64,000 nt of DNA from Epiperipatus broadwayi (Eukaryota; Onychophora; Udeonychophora; Euonychophora; Peripatidae): contig JAQFVV010006306.1 of the NCBI GenBank assembly GCA_028023455.1, positions 2,507,001-2,571,000 of the forward strand, given 5' to 3'. The position numbers were made by a program, and so were the translations under genes. Below, in pieces: positions 1 through 10,859 of this stretch. Numbering within the stretch: position 1 is the stretch's first letter; the number at the start of each line of letters is the position of its first letter. The notes below the pieces were generated by a model. That model saw only the letters and a program-made list of their open reading frames with translations, made no database searches and was not told the origin of the DNA.

Positions 1-360
1 GAATGGACAGTTCTTCAATCCACTCCAACTTTTCAGCCATCCATATCATTGAAAATCTGATGATGAAAACTCAAATCCTGGATGGCTGAAAAGTTGGAGG
101 TTGGAGTGAATTGAAGCCTGTCCATTAAAGTATGAAGATTTGCTATCTTAATATAAACTGAGCATTGATTATATATATGTGTGAGAGATGATAATCTGGA
201 CCAACTGATGAGTGCTGGTTTATCTTTTCTACATGTGTGTGGTCATGTGTATCAGTTGTATAGGATAGTGTGGATAGTTGAAGGATGCTTGAAAATCTGA
301 GTTCAAACCCTATACTTTCTCTCTCTCTCTATATATATATACACACACATACACACACTG
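1..360 (+). mobile_element. Retrozyme-like family A, partial copy with 5' hairpin
   Basis: This copy of repeat family A opens with a short inverted repeat: positions 1-50 are the reverse complement of about 85-127, both containing GGATGGCTGAAAAGTTGGA. It then follows the family A consensus to the end motif GAGTTCAAACCC near 300-311. The hammerhead core CTGATGA is present at 205-211. The next 27 or so bases, which in other copies hold the rest of stem II, GAAA and the cleavage site, are deleted, so this ribozyme is dead. Family membership is read from alignment by eye to the copies at 8.0, 18.8, 31 and 62 kb. Confidence 0.75.
316..358. repeat. Compound microsatellite (CT, AT, AC)
   Basis: A run of CT, then TA, then AC dinucleotides sits directly after the family A copy. 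It may have grown from the copy's 3' tail. Confidence 0.85.
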
Positions 361-744
361 ATATTTTGAATTATAATATTTAAGTTTTACTTAGAATTAA
401 TAGTTATGATGCATTTTATGTATATAATATTTTCAAGAATAATCGTTAATTGTCACATTGCCCACTGTGTTTTTATCATCTCACATCCAAACTCAATAAA
501 GCAATCTTTGAGAAAATGTAAAAAAAAAAAGAAAGGATTTCACTTGCATCTGATACATAATCTTGTAAATAATTCATCTCTTATTCCAATAAAATTGCAA
601 TACAATTTATAATTTTTTTTTCATTTTTCATTGAAGTTATATTTTTTAAAACTTCTTTTATAGGGGTAAAATCACAAGAATTCATATACAAGATTTTTAG
701 AATAAATTGATAGATAGGTTTATTAACTTCAAGAAGTATAATAA
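361..744. other. AT-rich stretch, nothing recognised
   Basis: I see no conserved coding, repeat or structural signal. A 68-codon open frame at 406-612 has poly-lysine from an A-run and matches nothing I know. Confidence 0.6.
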
Positions 745-1290
745 CTGCTCTTTCTTATTGCATTGTCAAATATATACCATATAATACTAAATCATCCATG
801 CACTTTATTATTGTTACACAATGCTTTATTTACCACCCTCTTTTACAGTTTTAATTGCCCCAGCAATCTCCTTCAGAACTTTTTACAGTTTACAGTTTCG
901 ATTGCCCAAGCAATCTTCTTCAGAACTCTTATATCTCCTAACTTCAACTTCTTATTGCATTGCCAAATGTATACCATATAATACTAAATCATCCATGCAC
1001 TTTATTATTGTTACACAATGCTTTATTTACCACCTTCTTATACAGTTTACAGTTTCAATTGCCCCAGCAACTTCTTCAGAACTTTATATCTCTTAACTTC
1101 AACTGCTAAATTGAAAACATTTTTAAAATTTGAATTTAGCAGTTGAAGTTAGGAGATATAAAGTTCTGAAGAAGATTGCTGGGACAATCAAAACTGTGAA
1201 CTGTTAAAGAGGGGGATAAATAAAGCATTGTGTAACAGTAGTAAAGTGCATGGATGATTTAGTATTATCTAGTTTGGTAACATTATATTG
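745..1290. mobile_element. Family D foldback element
   Basis: A left arm present twice (about 752-945 and 950-1110) is followed by its inverted copy at about 1135-1285, so the locus folds into a long hairpin centred near 1120. Each arm has the motif GTTCTGAAGAAG, a GATTG/CAATC stem and GAAACTGT. The sense orientation of that motif is minus in the left arms and plus in the right arm. The copy at about 886-921 (minus) has an intact CTGAAGA and GAAAC with a 6-bp stem. The plus copy near 1170-1200 has GAAA changed to AAAA. Non-autonomous; no coding capacity. Confidence 0.75.
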
Positions 1291-1384
1291 AAATCAAATC
1301 CATTGCAGCAAAGCTCTTTTCAGTTAAAAAAAGAAAATTACATTTTCTAATATTAATTTAGAAAAGAATTTGGCCAAACAATAA

Positions 1385-2540
1385 TATATATGAATCATTG
1401 TGGAATGAAGTTTTGTCCAATTTTAATTCAGTGTCTTTAATCAATAACATATCTTCTCCGTATCAACAAATTTTCTTATTTCATTTTATATGTGATGGCT
1501 TTCTAGATTTTATGATATCTTGGAATTCAGTTTACAATTTCAACAGTACCTTTTCTAGCATTATATCCAGCCAGTTTCGTGTCAGTGTCTTAATGTTTTT
1601 ACCTGCGTTTTCGCTCACACAAGATCCATTTTGTGATTCCCAATATACATATCTTCATACTTCACTGAATGATGTGAATTCTCTATATTGTTCTTCTGTT
1701 TAGTATCAAATCTCAGATCTATAAGTAAGAACCTAAATATATCTATTAATTAAAAGCCTTCGTTTTTAAACACAGATACACTTCCTTTTAATATTAAGCT
1801 ATTTCTAATAAACGCATTCCCTCAAGTTTAATTCTATGATTGATGTCATTTTTCAAGTTTTCCATTTGTATTAATAATTTTACCAAGATATTTATAATTA
1901 ACTTCTTTTAATTTATAATTATCAATCTTTATTTTCTTCTGAGGAAAGCCATTGAATATTACTTTAGTCTTTTTTAGTATTCATCTTTTGTTTTACTTTC
2001 TTACTTTCATCTGATAATTCTTGCAGCATTTCTTGAAGCTCTGAAGTATTATTTGCACAAATAACATATCATCTGCAAAATCTAGATGACTCTTTTAAAA
2101 ATAATCTTTTTTATATTTGTTCGCTTAGTGTTCTATTTTAGTTCACAAAATACTTCTTGTGAAATTACTGCAAAAAGTTTTGGAAATATGGAATCACTTT
2201 GGCCCATGTCCTTATCAGTGTTAATCTTAGTATTATCATATGCTTTAATCACTTCTATTGCATTTTGGTATTTTTCAAAATATGGAATATCATGGAAATA
2301 CTTGTAGAATCCAATGTCTTTTTATAATCTATAAACCCAAAGTGTAATGGTAACTCTTATTCATTGGTTCTTTACTTCTATCAGTATTTGGATATGATCC
2401 ACTATTTTGTAGATGAATTGTAATTATTTTAATAATGATTTTGTGTAAACTGATTGAAGATTGGTCTTTATCATCTTCATAAATACCAATATTGCTACAG
2501 TCTTTTTCCAACTATTTGATACATTTTTGTCATTTAGATA
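1385..2540 (-). pseudogene. RTE-type LINE reverse transcriptase relic
   Basis: On the minus strand the translation follows the usual order of an RTE-clade LINE polyprotein, broken by stops and frameshifts. It starts with an N-terminal part resembling the pre-palm region (frame 2511-2329, with IIIKIITIHLQNS). Next comes an FIDYKKTLDS segment near 2330, matching the first catalytic block (usually FIDYEKAFDS). The second block reads LDFADDML near 2085-2065. Then a FNGFPQKK-like region and a degraded C-terminal ETW-type region run down to about 1390. It lies opposite the apparent plus-strand frames here, which are shadows. Reverse transcription of the element's own RNA was the original role; this copy is dead. 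Confidence 0.8.
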
Positions 2541-3145
2541 TTTGTTTTATAGTTTTGGCAACAGTTATTCTCTTTCTTCATTTGCCTATTTTTAAGATAT
2601 CAATAATAAGCCATCATATACATACAGGAATTTTTTCCTTCAAAGATTGAATTGTATAACCTCATTTTTATTTAAAATACTCTTCAATTGAGATGGATTA
2701 ATTTAATTGTAATGTTAATTTTTTTATTCTCTGCATATATATCCATGTTTGTATAACTTGATCACATTCGGTTGCTCCTGATTTGGCTTTCCTTCTTCAT
2801 CAATGATATCATTAAATGAAACACTTGAAATCAAGTTATTACACAATTAATATTTATTTTGTTAGGAAAGAAAAATGTACTAAATGTAAATCTTTTATCT
2901 AAATTTTACATCCTGCTACGTATATGAAAAAATCCAATTTTCATAAAAAACAACAACAACAAAAAAAAAACCTGTTATTAATAACGACCAATAAATATAT
3001 TCCTTTTGTAATTTTATGCAGAATAATTGTCAAATATTAAAAATGTTTAAATTTGTTTTTTGTTTTTTTTTGTCTTAATTTTTGATAATTATTTTCTTAG
3101 CTTTATTTTTTATATTAACTTTATGGAGCATTTAATATTTTATTT
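2541..3145. other. AT-rich stretch, nothing recognised
   Basis: This may still include decayed LINE sequence upstream of the reverse transcriptase relic, since 2541-2700 keeps some LINE-like phrasing on the minus strand. No clear motif is visible. Confidence 0.5.
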
Positions 3146-3148
3146 ATT

Positions 3149-3618
3149 TTATAATATAATGAGCCTGCTAATAGCTCTAAACAAGCTTTTTCGATAAATG
3201 CCACAAGAGAAAGCATTTAAAATCTCTATCTAGAATTATCCTTATCCCCAAACTGGTTTCAAGCTAATGGCGCTCCTCAGTGAGGCCATTCAAAATACAA
3301 ACTCAAGTCTAGCATTTAACAAATATTTAACTATTAAGTAGAAAATCTGAAATGTTCATACATCTATGTCTTCAAATCCAGCTATTTAACTTAACTGACC
3401 ATATGGGACTGAATTAAATTCAGCTATACCGTATATTAATAGACTTAGCAATATAACATTGCCAAAGCCTTAACAACCAACTATAATAATAAGAAAAACC
3501 AAGTCATACATCATGTGACTGAATTTAATAAGCATGTATTTACAAATGTTATATAATGAGTGTGTTAATAGCTCTAAATAAGGTTTTTCGATATGCGCAA
3601 GAGAAAGCATTTAAAATC
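3149..3618 (-). mobile_element. Family E unit flanked by 72-bp direct repeats
   Basis: Two direct repeats, about 3149-3222 and 3547-3618, share TAATAGCTCTAAA and the ending AGAGAAAGCATTTAAAATC. They delimit a unit of about 398 bp. Inside, on the minus strand at 3285-3246, lies a complete hammerhead-like core (separate entry). One unit plus a repeated edge is what a fragment of a tandem dimer would look like, the layout expected of retrozymes. The same family appears as an inverted-repeat element at 10.5 kb. Confidence 0.6.
3246..3285 (-). ncRNA. Hammerhead-like ribozyme, family E
   Basis: Reading the minus strand: stem I 5' CCTCA, core CTGAGGA, stem II region GCGCCATTAGCTT (AGC/GCT type), GAAA, CCAG, then TT as the U-H cleavage pair, then stem I 3' TGGGG. 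CCTCA pairs with TGGGG with one G-U wobble. The core fits the CUGANGA consensus. Stem III would be only one or two base pairs, as in minimal type I hammerheads. Activity is inferred only. Confidence 0.5.
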
Positions 3619-3903
3619 AATCTATTGTAGTATTATTAATTTATTATATAATTTTGTGTTCTTATAATAATTATATCGTCAACAAATGCATAAAAGAATA
3701 GCGTTTTTGGCTGCCAACAAATTATAACATTATATATATATATTTACAAGATTCCATTCAATCATTTTTATATATCTATTGTTTATTTTTTCTGGTTCTT
3801 TGAGAAGTAATATATTCCAAAAGTTTTTTACATTAGGTTATTTCTATAAGTATTCCATTTTTACACATAATCTTCTTTCCCTGTTTTTTGTTTAATTCTA
3901 TTC
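3619..3903. other. AT-rich stretch with a short (TA)n
   Basis: No gene-like or repeat-family signal apart from a TA run near 3732-3743. Confidence 0.6.
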
Positions 3904-4018
3904 TGTAATAATGATATTAGCGATTAAGCCAATGCACATGCGCTTTAAAGATAAATTATAAATGAATACTCTTTAACGCGCATGTGCATTGGCTTAATCG
4001 CTAACATCACTATTACAG
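3904..4018. repeat. Hairpin with 45-bp arms
   Basis: The left arm contains AGCGATTAAGCCAATGCACA and the right arm its reverse complement, with three or four mismatches over about 45 bp and a 20-nt AT-rich loop. It looks like a small MITE or foldback remnant. Confidence 0.8.
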
Positions 4019-4734
4019 TATTAAAACATAGTGCTATATAAAATAATATCTCATTAATTTTATTCTGGAATGATTTTCATACAAGAGTTTTCTATATTCA
4101 ATGAAAATGCTTTTTAAATGACTCTTTGATTAATTAATCTACTTATCATGTCTACCTAATCTTTATATATCCTCTGTTTTAAAACTTTTTAATTTTATAT
4201 ATCCGCACAACTTGGCAAAAATATTTAATTTAATTACAATGTATACTTGTAATAAAAAAGATAATTTTTTTTTTTTTAAGTTTTAACGAAAAGATTTTGC
4301 AACTTTTTCTAAATTAATGACCTGCACAGTTTTGAAAAATAAGTTCTATTTTTAATCAAAGTATAAATGAGATCTAAAAAATTTTAGCTAATAACTGCTG
4401 AAAGAGAAGATTGCCAACTTGAAAGTCAGCTTGCAGGTTAAGAATGATAACGTTACTTTACTCATTAAGATATACCAACTGTCAAATATCTAATTTAAAA
4501 TTTAAGTCTAGTTTAACCCTCATAATACCTAGTTATATTTGGGCGTGTGTGTGTGTGTGTGTGTGTTAGTTAGATGTTCATTTTCACAATTTTTGTCAAA
4601 ATTGCTTTTAGATTTTCTTAAGATTATTTAGTTATGGCAGGATATAGACTAGTAATAAAACATTTAATTTGTATTGTCTTCCCTTTTACAATTTTTTTGT
4701 AAATTCCTTCAATTTCCATTATTCTTAAAACAGA
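4019..4734. other. AT-rich stretch with a (GT)n microsatellite
   Basis: A GT dinucleotide run occupies about 4545-4566. Nothing else was recognised. Confidence 0.6.
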
Positions 4735-4972
4735 GGCAAAACTCACCATACAGTAGTGCCATCCCAGTGCAAGCCACAGTAATCATTGGATGCAAGAAGG
4801 CATGTGCATAAAATCTCTATTTAGTGTCTATTCATTCAATATCCCCAGACTAGTTTTCAGCTTCTGGTTTCATCAGTGAGGAGCCTTGGATCTGAGAGCA
4901 CTGCACCTAGATCTTAGGATCTAATGCAATCCTCCAGCAAATACCTTTTACCTATTTAGTTAACTATAAAGC
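4735..4972 (-). mobile_element. Family C copy
   Basis: The left end reads AGGCAAAACTCACCATACAG and the body CAGTGCAAGCCACAGTAATC, then GTGAGGAGCCTTGGATCTGA. The same order occurs at 6.54 kb and 18.2 kb. Families C and E share the CCTCACTGANGA ... GAAAC ... TGGGG block, so C is probably a longer relative of E. Non-autonomous. Confidence 0.75.
4843..4881 (-). ncRNA. Hammerhead-like ribozyme, family C
   Basis: On the minus strand: CCTCA, canonical core CTGATGA, stem II AACCAGAAGCT, GAAA, ACTAG, cleavage TC, then TGGGG. Stem I CCTCA/TGGGG is complete with one wobble. Stem II is weak because the expected AGC reads AAC. Catalytic core residues are all present. Confidence 0.5.
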
Positions 4973-4973
4973 T

Positions 4974-5437
4974 ATGATAATAAAAGGAAATATGTCTATG
5001 TGTTTGAAAAGGAAGGTTTTTAATAAATGTGTTTTACCAGCTCTTACTTATGGATCTGAGACTTGGACACTTAATAGAAGAGCAATACAGCGACTTCAGA
5101 CAAGATGCATGATAGGAGTAATAAGAAGAGATCAAAAATGCAATATATGGGTAAGAGAACAAACAGATATTACTGACCTCATTGAAAAATTTAAAAGATT
5201 GAAGTGTTGGGCTGGACATATTGCTAAAAGAGGTGATAATAGATGGACACTTGAAATCTTAAACTGGAGTCCAAGAGATTGTAAGTAAAAGACCCAGAAA
5301 GAAACCACATGTGAGATGGGTGAATGAAATAAGAAAGTGTGCAGGGGTAATGTGGAGAAGAGAAGCTAAAGATTGGAGATGGATTGAGAGACCTTCATCC
5401 TGCAGTGGATTGATAATGGTTGATGATGATGAAAGCT
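4974..5437 (+). pseudogene. RTE LINE, C-terminal tail of the polyprotein
   Basis: The frame 4974-5288 gives the post-reverse-transcriptase region common to RTE LINEs: MSMCLKRKVFNKCVLPALTY, then GSETWTLNRR, then WAGHIAKRGDNRWTLEILNW. A frameshift near 5283 moves on to a frame reading RPRKKPHVRWVNEIRKCAGV and MWRREAKDWRW, ending with a TGATGATGATGA tail at about 5418-5430. Short TGA-type tails are typical of RTE 3' ends. The copy is 5'-truncated, as most LINE insertions are. Confidence 0.85.
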
Positions 5438-5489
5438 ATGAGTGCAAACTGAAAACACAATAATGTTTTCAATCCCAACTCATTCACTT

Positions 5490-5540
5490 GTAACCATTGA
5501 TTACTCTCACTTGTACTGAGCGTCCTACTTATGGAGAGTT
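5490..5540 (-). repeat. Family C end fragment
   Basis: AACCATTGATTACTCTCACT, followed by TGTACTGAGCG and TATGGAGAG, matches the terminal 45 bp of family C in reverse orientation. Confidence 0.6.
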
Positions 5541-6537
5541 TTTCTTTTTTTAAAAAAAGAAAGGAAAAGGAGGTGTGGGGGGTTGTGTGGGTTGATTTTT
5601 TTTTTTTTTTTTTTATGGGGGGAATAGGATCACAATGTATATCAAAAAATAGAAAAAAATGTGGAAAAGCAGGGAAAAGGAAAAATCTTTTCATTTTGTT
5701 TCATACTTTTATTTCACCATGTGAAGCACTCACTATGTATATATAAAATCATAGCCCATGGGTTTGGTTATGCATTTATAACAAATTATTTGTAAACATT
5801 TTTCCTTAATTTTTTTTTTTTTTTAAATGTAAACAATTGGATAATTAATAGGCAATTAGCTGTTACATTAAAAAAAAAAAAATATTAGTAACTACATTTT
5901 TCTTCAGATGATGTAATTTATGATTCATACATAAAAATCAATATTGAGGATGTAAACCACTTTAAAGATTAATCTTATTTCTTCCAATTCTGAATTTTTA
6001 TATTACTGCTAGCCTATGTTGCCCATAATATTGATCCATAATCTATATCTGATAATTTATTTAGATTATGGGGATAAAAATTTGGAGGGGAAAAAAAAAT
6101 ACTATATTTATCATTCAGATCATAAATTTAAAAAATTTGAGTAATTTGCATGTGTGTGTGGTTTCCCCATTAATAATGAGCTTAGAAAATGCATAGTAAA
6201 CTTAGCAAATTTTTTGGATTAAAAGCATTTTTACAAAACTACCATGTGTAATTCTCCCATTTTGTTTTATATCTTACTTTTATAGATAATTTATGGAATT
6301 GATTGTTGATTATCAGCTACTTTTAATTTTACTTATCATGAGTTTTCCTTTTATTGTTGGCATTCTTACCTTATTTTTTCTTACTGGGTATTTAAATAGG
6401 ATATTTCAAATAACATACTGTGGAGGGTAATGGTTGTTTTTTTTAAGAGAGGAACAATAAATGATGAGATAATATTCACTAGGTCCATCAAATGCCAGGT
6501 AATGAGGGTTTGCAGATTTATTTTTTATTCTTTAGTT
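5541..6537. other. AT-rich stretch with homopolymer runs
   Basis: Poly-T runs lie near 5597-5613 and 5811-5824, and A-runs near 5870. No gene or recognised repeat. Confidence 0.6.
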
Positions 6538-6775
6538 CAGGCAAAACTCTCCATACAGTAGTGCCACCCTGTGCCAACCAGAGTAATCACTGGATGCCAG
6601 AAGGCTTGTGCATAAAATCCCTATCTAGTGCCTACTCATCCAATATCCCCAGCCTAGTTTCTGGCTTGTGACCTTCGTCAGTGAGGAGCCTTGGATCTGA
6701 GAGCACTGCATCTAGATCTTAGGATCTAATTCAACCCTCCAGCAGCCACCTTTTATCTCTACTTAACTAAAGATG
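6538..6775 (-). mobile_element. Family C copy, hammerhead damaged
   Basis: It runs parallel to the 4.7-kb copy, with better-kept ends (GGCAAAACTCTCCATACAG). On the minus strand the ribozyme region has CCTCA, CTGACGA, GAAA and TGGGG. The U of the cleavage pair is lost (CTAGGC), so cleavage is not expected. Confidence 0.75.
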
Positions 6776-7259
6776 GTGATCATGTGATGTTTAGTGGTTC
6801 TTTAGTTCAGAATAGTTAGATATCTGTTTACCAAACACAATAGTAATATGAAAGAGAAATTACATAGCTGCTTGGAATTGGAAATGTTTTCCAAGTTTCA
6901 TAGTGAGAACTACTTGTTAACACTCAGGTGCACTAGACACTAGGTCACGAGGATGCAGCATATTATTTCCTTGACTGTCGGAATAGTAAGTTTCCTACTT
7001 AGAGCATTACTTAGCGGTAAAGATTGTCTAAATAACAATCACCATTAGTAAAAGTTTATCATTATTTCATACCATAATATAATGTGTTAATTGTTGGCTC
7101 TCTGGCTCTCATCATTAATAGACTGCTTTGCTATCTTTATTATATTATTAACATTTTTTTAGCATGTATGTTTAGAGATATGCATCTTAAACTACAATCT
7201 TTTTAAAAGATATCCTCTAATAAAAATTCTTCTTATTTTTTCATTATGCTTTACCATTT
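6776..7259. other. Stretch without recognised features
   Basis: AT-rich with no clear motifs. Confidence 0.6.
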
Positions 7260-7265
7260 CATGTG

Positions 7266-7405
7266 AAAACTACAGAAAAACCATCAGCAAGCTACATGTA
7301 AACTAGTACAACTTTGACAATAAAGGAAAAAGTACAGAGTGAACTCACCTGTACTTTAATTTATGTATAACCCACTGGGGTTTTCTGTAGCTTGCGCATG
7401 AATTA
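7266..7405. repeat. Imperfect inverted repeat
   Basis: AACTACAGAAAAACC near 7265 and GGGGTTTTCTGTAGCTTGC near 7378 are inverted relative to each other, about 100 bp apart. It is probably a worn foldback. Confidence 0.4.
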
Positions 7406-7834
7406 CATCTGTATTTGAGGTATTTCAATTTATATTTATCATTTCAAAGTGAAGTTAAGAAGGTATATTTTTAAAAAAAATATTAACAAAAATATGGTGA
7501 ACAGTGAATTTTAGAAGTTTCAGGGAAGAATGTATAGAATTATCGTGGAATATGTTTTGCAGTAAATTATAATGATAAAAAAATAAAATGAGTAGAAAGA
7601 AAAAAAAGAATTTACTGAAGAATTAAAGACATCTGAAAGTACTGATTTAAAGAATAAAGCAAAATTTTTTTGAGCATTTTGTTATAATTTTATGTTCTAT
7701 TCAATAGAAATCTAAAATCATATACACTGACTAGAAAAAAATAATAATCTAAAAGCATTGTTAAAGTGCTGTAAGAACATTCCAATGAGAACGTATATAT
7801 TATTTTCATCATTTATATGTATTTTAATTATTTT
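7406..7834. other. Stretch without recognised features
   Basis: A-rich on the plus strand; nothing identified. Confidence 0.55.
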
Positions 7835-7837
7835 AGA

Positions 7838-8395
7838 TATGCGGAATTCGAACTCAGACTTTTACACAACCCACAACTCTCAGTGCTATCTTATATTGCT
7901 GACCCACCTGATCGCACACATGTTGAAAAGATACCTATTTCGTTCTAAACCAGCACTTATCAGTTGGTTCAGATTACCATCTCCGCACATATATGTATGT
8001 ATAAATGAATTATTCGCCTATACATGAGGGGTCAGAATGACTAAACATCAACATGGGTAGGATGACAACCTTAGCACTAATGTGGGCTTTGAATATTCCA
8101 TCATCAGATTTTCAATGAAATGGAAGGCTGAAGAGTTGTGGGTTGGAGAAGTTTGAAGCCTATCCATTAAAGTATGAAAATTGGTTTCTGAATACTGATT
8201 GTATATGTGTGTGGAGCTGGTAATCTGGACCAACTGATGAGTGCTGGTTTAGCATGAAATACATATATTGGTGATTATTTATCTTTTCAACATGTGTGTG
8301 ATCAGCTGGGTCAGCAATATAAGATAGCACTGAAAGTTGTGGGTCGTGTAAAAGTCTGAGTTGGAATCCTGCATATATTACATATGTAAATGCAG
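7838..8395. mobile_element. Retrozyme-like family A foldback
   Basis: The left arm (about 7848-8000) is the inverted form of the distal part of the right arm (about 8020-8385). The right arm is a nearly full unit in plus orientation. It begins with the landmark ATGAGGGGTCAGAATGAC, passes CATCATCAGATTTTCAATG and the hammerhead at 8229, and ends at GAGTTGGAATCCTGCATAT. The ends resemble the tRNA B box (GTTCRANTCC), so internal Pol III promotion is possible. Confidence 0.8.
8229..8272 (+). ncRNA. Type I hammerhead ribozyme, family A, intact core
   Basis: Stem I 5' ACCAA (8229-8233), core CTGATGA (8234-8240), stem II GTGCTGGTTTAGCAT (8241-8255, 5 bp: GTGCT with AGCAT), GAAA (8256-8259), minimal stem III TACATAT, cleavage expected after A8267, and stem I 3' TTGGT (8268-8272). 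Stem I is fully complementary over 5 bp. All invariant core residues are present. Such minimal-stem-III hammerheads are known from retrozymes and PLEs and often act as dimers in tandem transcripts. Confidence 0.78.
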
Positions 8396-9058
8396 GTGTT
8401 AAGCCTGTACAATGTATTATTTTTGATATTTAAAGTGTAGTCATAAATAGAAAGAGAGTTTGAATTAGACTCTTGGAAGCTAGAGATAAGAAAAGCTTAA
8501 ATTGAAATTCTCACACTAAGCAGTAAATAAGAAAGCTTAAAATGGCTTCTTATATGCTTCATATAGTATGCTGAAGACGTTTTCAGTATCTATGTAACAA
8601 TATAATCATAGCAATATAGCCACAAAGGGTGGACAAATGTCACTATTTAAGAATTCCAGTTCAAGCCTTTCTTATCTCTCGCCAACAAGCCTCTGATTCG
8701 AATTACAATGGAACAAGAAAAGTTAAAAGTCTAATTGAATTAGAAAGAGTGTTCGTTAATTGATAATCACTTCCAAGTACACCAAATTGTCAAAAATAGT
8801 GTTTTGCCATATCATTTCAAAATGGTGGTCATTGTTTGCCCTTTAAAAAAAAAAGACTGACTGAAAAACATTTTATGAGTAGGACATCTTTTTAATATTT
8901 AAAGAAAAGATGGTTCATTTCTGTTTCTTTTAGACTGGAATGTCATAAAATAACTCTGCATACCGTGAATCAGATTTTTGTCTGAGCTTTCATAAGAATG
9001 TAGTTTCACCATTATTTAATTTTAAACTATTAAAATGTCACATGATCACAAACATTTT
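8396..9058. other. Stretch without recognised features
   Basis: Unremarkable AT-rich sequence. Confidence 0.6.
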
Positions 9059-9059
9059 G

Positions 9060-9110
9060 CATCCATTGATTACTATGGCTTGCACTGAGTGGCATTACTG
9101 TATGTTTTAT
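9060..9110 (-). repeat. Family C end fragment
   Basis: ATCCATTGATTACTATGGCT, then TGCACTGAGTGGC and TACTGTATG, match the family C terminus, reversed. Confidence 0.65.
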
Positions 9111-9158
9111 TTAGTATTGCCTCTGTGGTATTCTATCTGCAAATGAACAGTGGATTTT

Positions 9159-9330
9159 ACTGTTTTCCTGAGGTTTGTGTTGATGGTGTTTTAGTTGTAT
9201 TTTTATATTGGACTATTTCCATCATCTAATATATGTATTGAATGTCGTTAGAAAAATTTTATTTTATTTTTATATTCCAAATACATTCAACTGTTAGTAA
9301 TAGCATGTCAAACAGGTTAGTACATGCACA
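9159..9330 (+). mobile_element. PLE terminal-repeat fragment (family B)
   Basis: TTTCCTGAGGTTTGTGTTGA through GGACTATTTCCATCATCTAA to AACTGTTAGTAATAGCA matches the ends of the GIY-YIG-bearing PLE at 21.66-22.60 kb and the tandem ends at 28.26-28.81 kb. Confidence 0.7.
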
Positions 9331-10382
9331 TCAGACCATATTTATATTTGCTTAATTAGTATATACTTATACATCTAAATTATTATATCGTATTGTTTTT
9401 GAAAAAAATAGATTTTTATAAATTTTAGGAAATACATCTTTAATAAGCCACATAGTGAAGAAATTACAGCTTTATATTTGAAAGCTTTCATTTCTTATAA
9501 ACCTACTAAAAGCTTTATATATAGTATGTATGTCTGTAGATGTTTATTGATATTTTGCATTCTAAATTTTGTCTTTAAAACTGTAATTTTTTAATTTATC
9601 AAATGTTTTCTGTCTCCCCCCCTCCCTCTTCTGAGTATATTTTCTTGAAGCCATTGTGTAGAGTATGCCTTTATAATGTGCAATTTCACACACGTGGTAT
9701 ATTGATTTATGTAAATTCTTATCTAAGTTATATTGGATTGCTGAGTTAATATCTATGATCAACTTTTCATTGGTTCTGCTCCATTGTGTATGTTTTTAAA
9801 CTTCAAACAATGACAGGATTGAATAGAACTATTAAAAAATAAGAACTTGAAAAACTGGATTATCAGTCCTAAAGAAGAAAAGATTTTTAGTGAGAGAATA
9901 TTGATTCTTTCACCCCATGTCTGATAATTCTGTAGAACATTTGTTTGAATACACATACAGATTAGATCATGCTGAAAGAAGGCATGGTTCATTGACAAAA
10001 ACACATGTTACATACACATATATATTAATTTATATCAGTAGTTTATTAATTGAAAATATATATATTAGTAGAAATTTGAATATTATTCTCAAACAATTTT
10101 ATTGTTTTATTTCTTATCAAGATGAAAATTGTAATGATTAATTTGTGATTGATGACACGAAAGATCACTGATAAGCAGTAAAGCTTTTAATTGATTTTGT
10201 AACAATACAAAATCTTTGCATTTTATTTTATTAACATCATTATAATAAAATTTTGGGAGTCAACATTTGTTTTTGTACTTCCATCTCTCTTCAAATTTTC
10301 ATTCATTCTATATTCCTTCAGTGTTTAATATATACATTATTTTGTATATACTAAGTTTTTGAAAAAGCATATGGCATTATTG
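9331..10382. other. AT-rich stretch
   Basis: A pyrimidine tract CCCCCCCTCCCTC sits near 9617. Overlapping open frames of 66-81 codons at 9562-10141 show no family resemblance and read like chance. Confidence 0.55.
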
Positions 10383-10492
10383 CACACGAGTTTATAAGAA
10401 GTTCGAGCGGCAGACCTGTGAGCACCAGAATCGATCCTGGGATCTCCTGTTCTCCAGTTGGAACACTACCTACAATACCAAACCGCGCAGAG
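10383..10492 (-). mobile_element. tRNA-derived SINE, family S2
   Basis: On the minus strand it reads GCGCGGTTTGGTATTGTAGG (A-box-like) and then CCCAGGATCGATTCTGGTGC (B-box-like), followed by CTCGAACTTCTTATAAACTC. It matches the two copies at 60.25-60.50 kb. Confidence 0.65.
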
Positions 10493-10514
10493 CACTAAGT
10501 TTGAAATATATACT

Positions 10515-10855
10515 TTTAGGTTATATAAAGAGCTCGCAAATAAGCTCTTAACAAGCTTTGTAGATTATCCCTAACCCCAGACCGGTTTCTGCTACTGGCT
10601 TCTTCAGTGAGGTGCTAAGATATTCAAGCATTAAATGAAAAATATCAGGACAAGCCCAGCACTTTATATAATGGATATCTATTAAATAGAAAAGCTGAAA
10701 TTTTCAGACATCCATATGTGTCTTCCAATCCAGCTATCTAACTTAAACAGCTCACTGAGAAAGCCAGTAGCAGAAACCGTCTGGGTTAGGGACATCCTGC
10801 AAAGCCTTTTAAGAGCTTATTTGCGAGCTCTTTATATAACATTTGTAATACAAAC
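10515..10855. mobile_element. Family E inverted-repeat element
   Basis: About 100-bp terminal inverted repeats (about 10519-10620 and 10748-10853) begin TTATATAAAGAGCTCGCAAA and include ACCGGTTTCTGCTACTGGCT. Each arm holds a hammerhead-like block. The left arm copy (minus strand) is intact; the right arm copy reads CTGAGAA, which breaks the core. Confidence 0.8.
10575..10612 (-). ncRNA. Hammerhead-like ribozyme, family E
   Basis: Minus strand: CCTCA, core CTGAAGA, stem II region AGCCAGTAGCA, GAAA, CCGG, TC, TGGGG. Stem I is complete (CCTCA with TGGGG, one wobble). Stem III could be two pairs, A-U and C-G. Stem II is weak, because only AGC/GCA remains of AGC/GCT. Confidence 0.5.
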
Positions 10856-10859
10856 TTGT

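Noticed and set aside
5531-5746. 71-codon plus frame and its 99-codon antisense
   Set aside because: Both are carried by poly-A and poly-T tracts with no other support.
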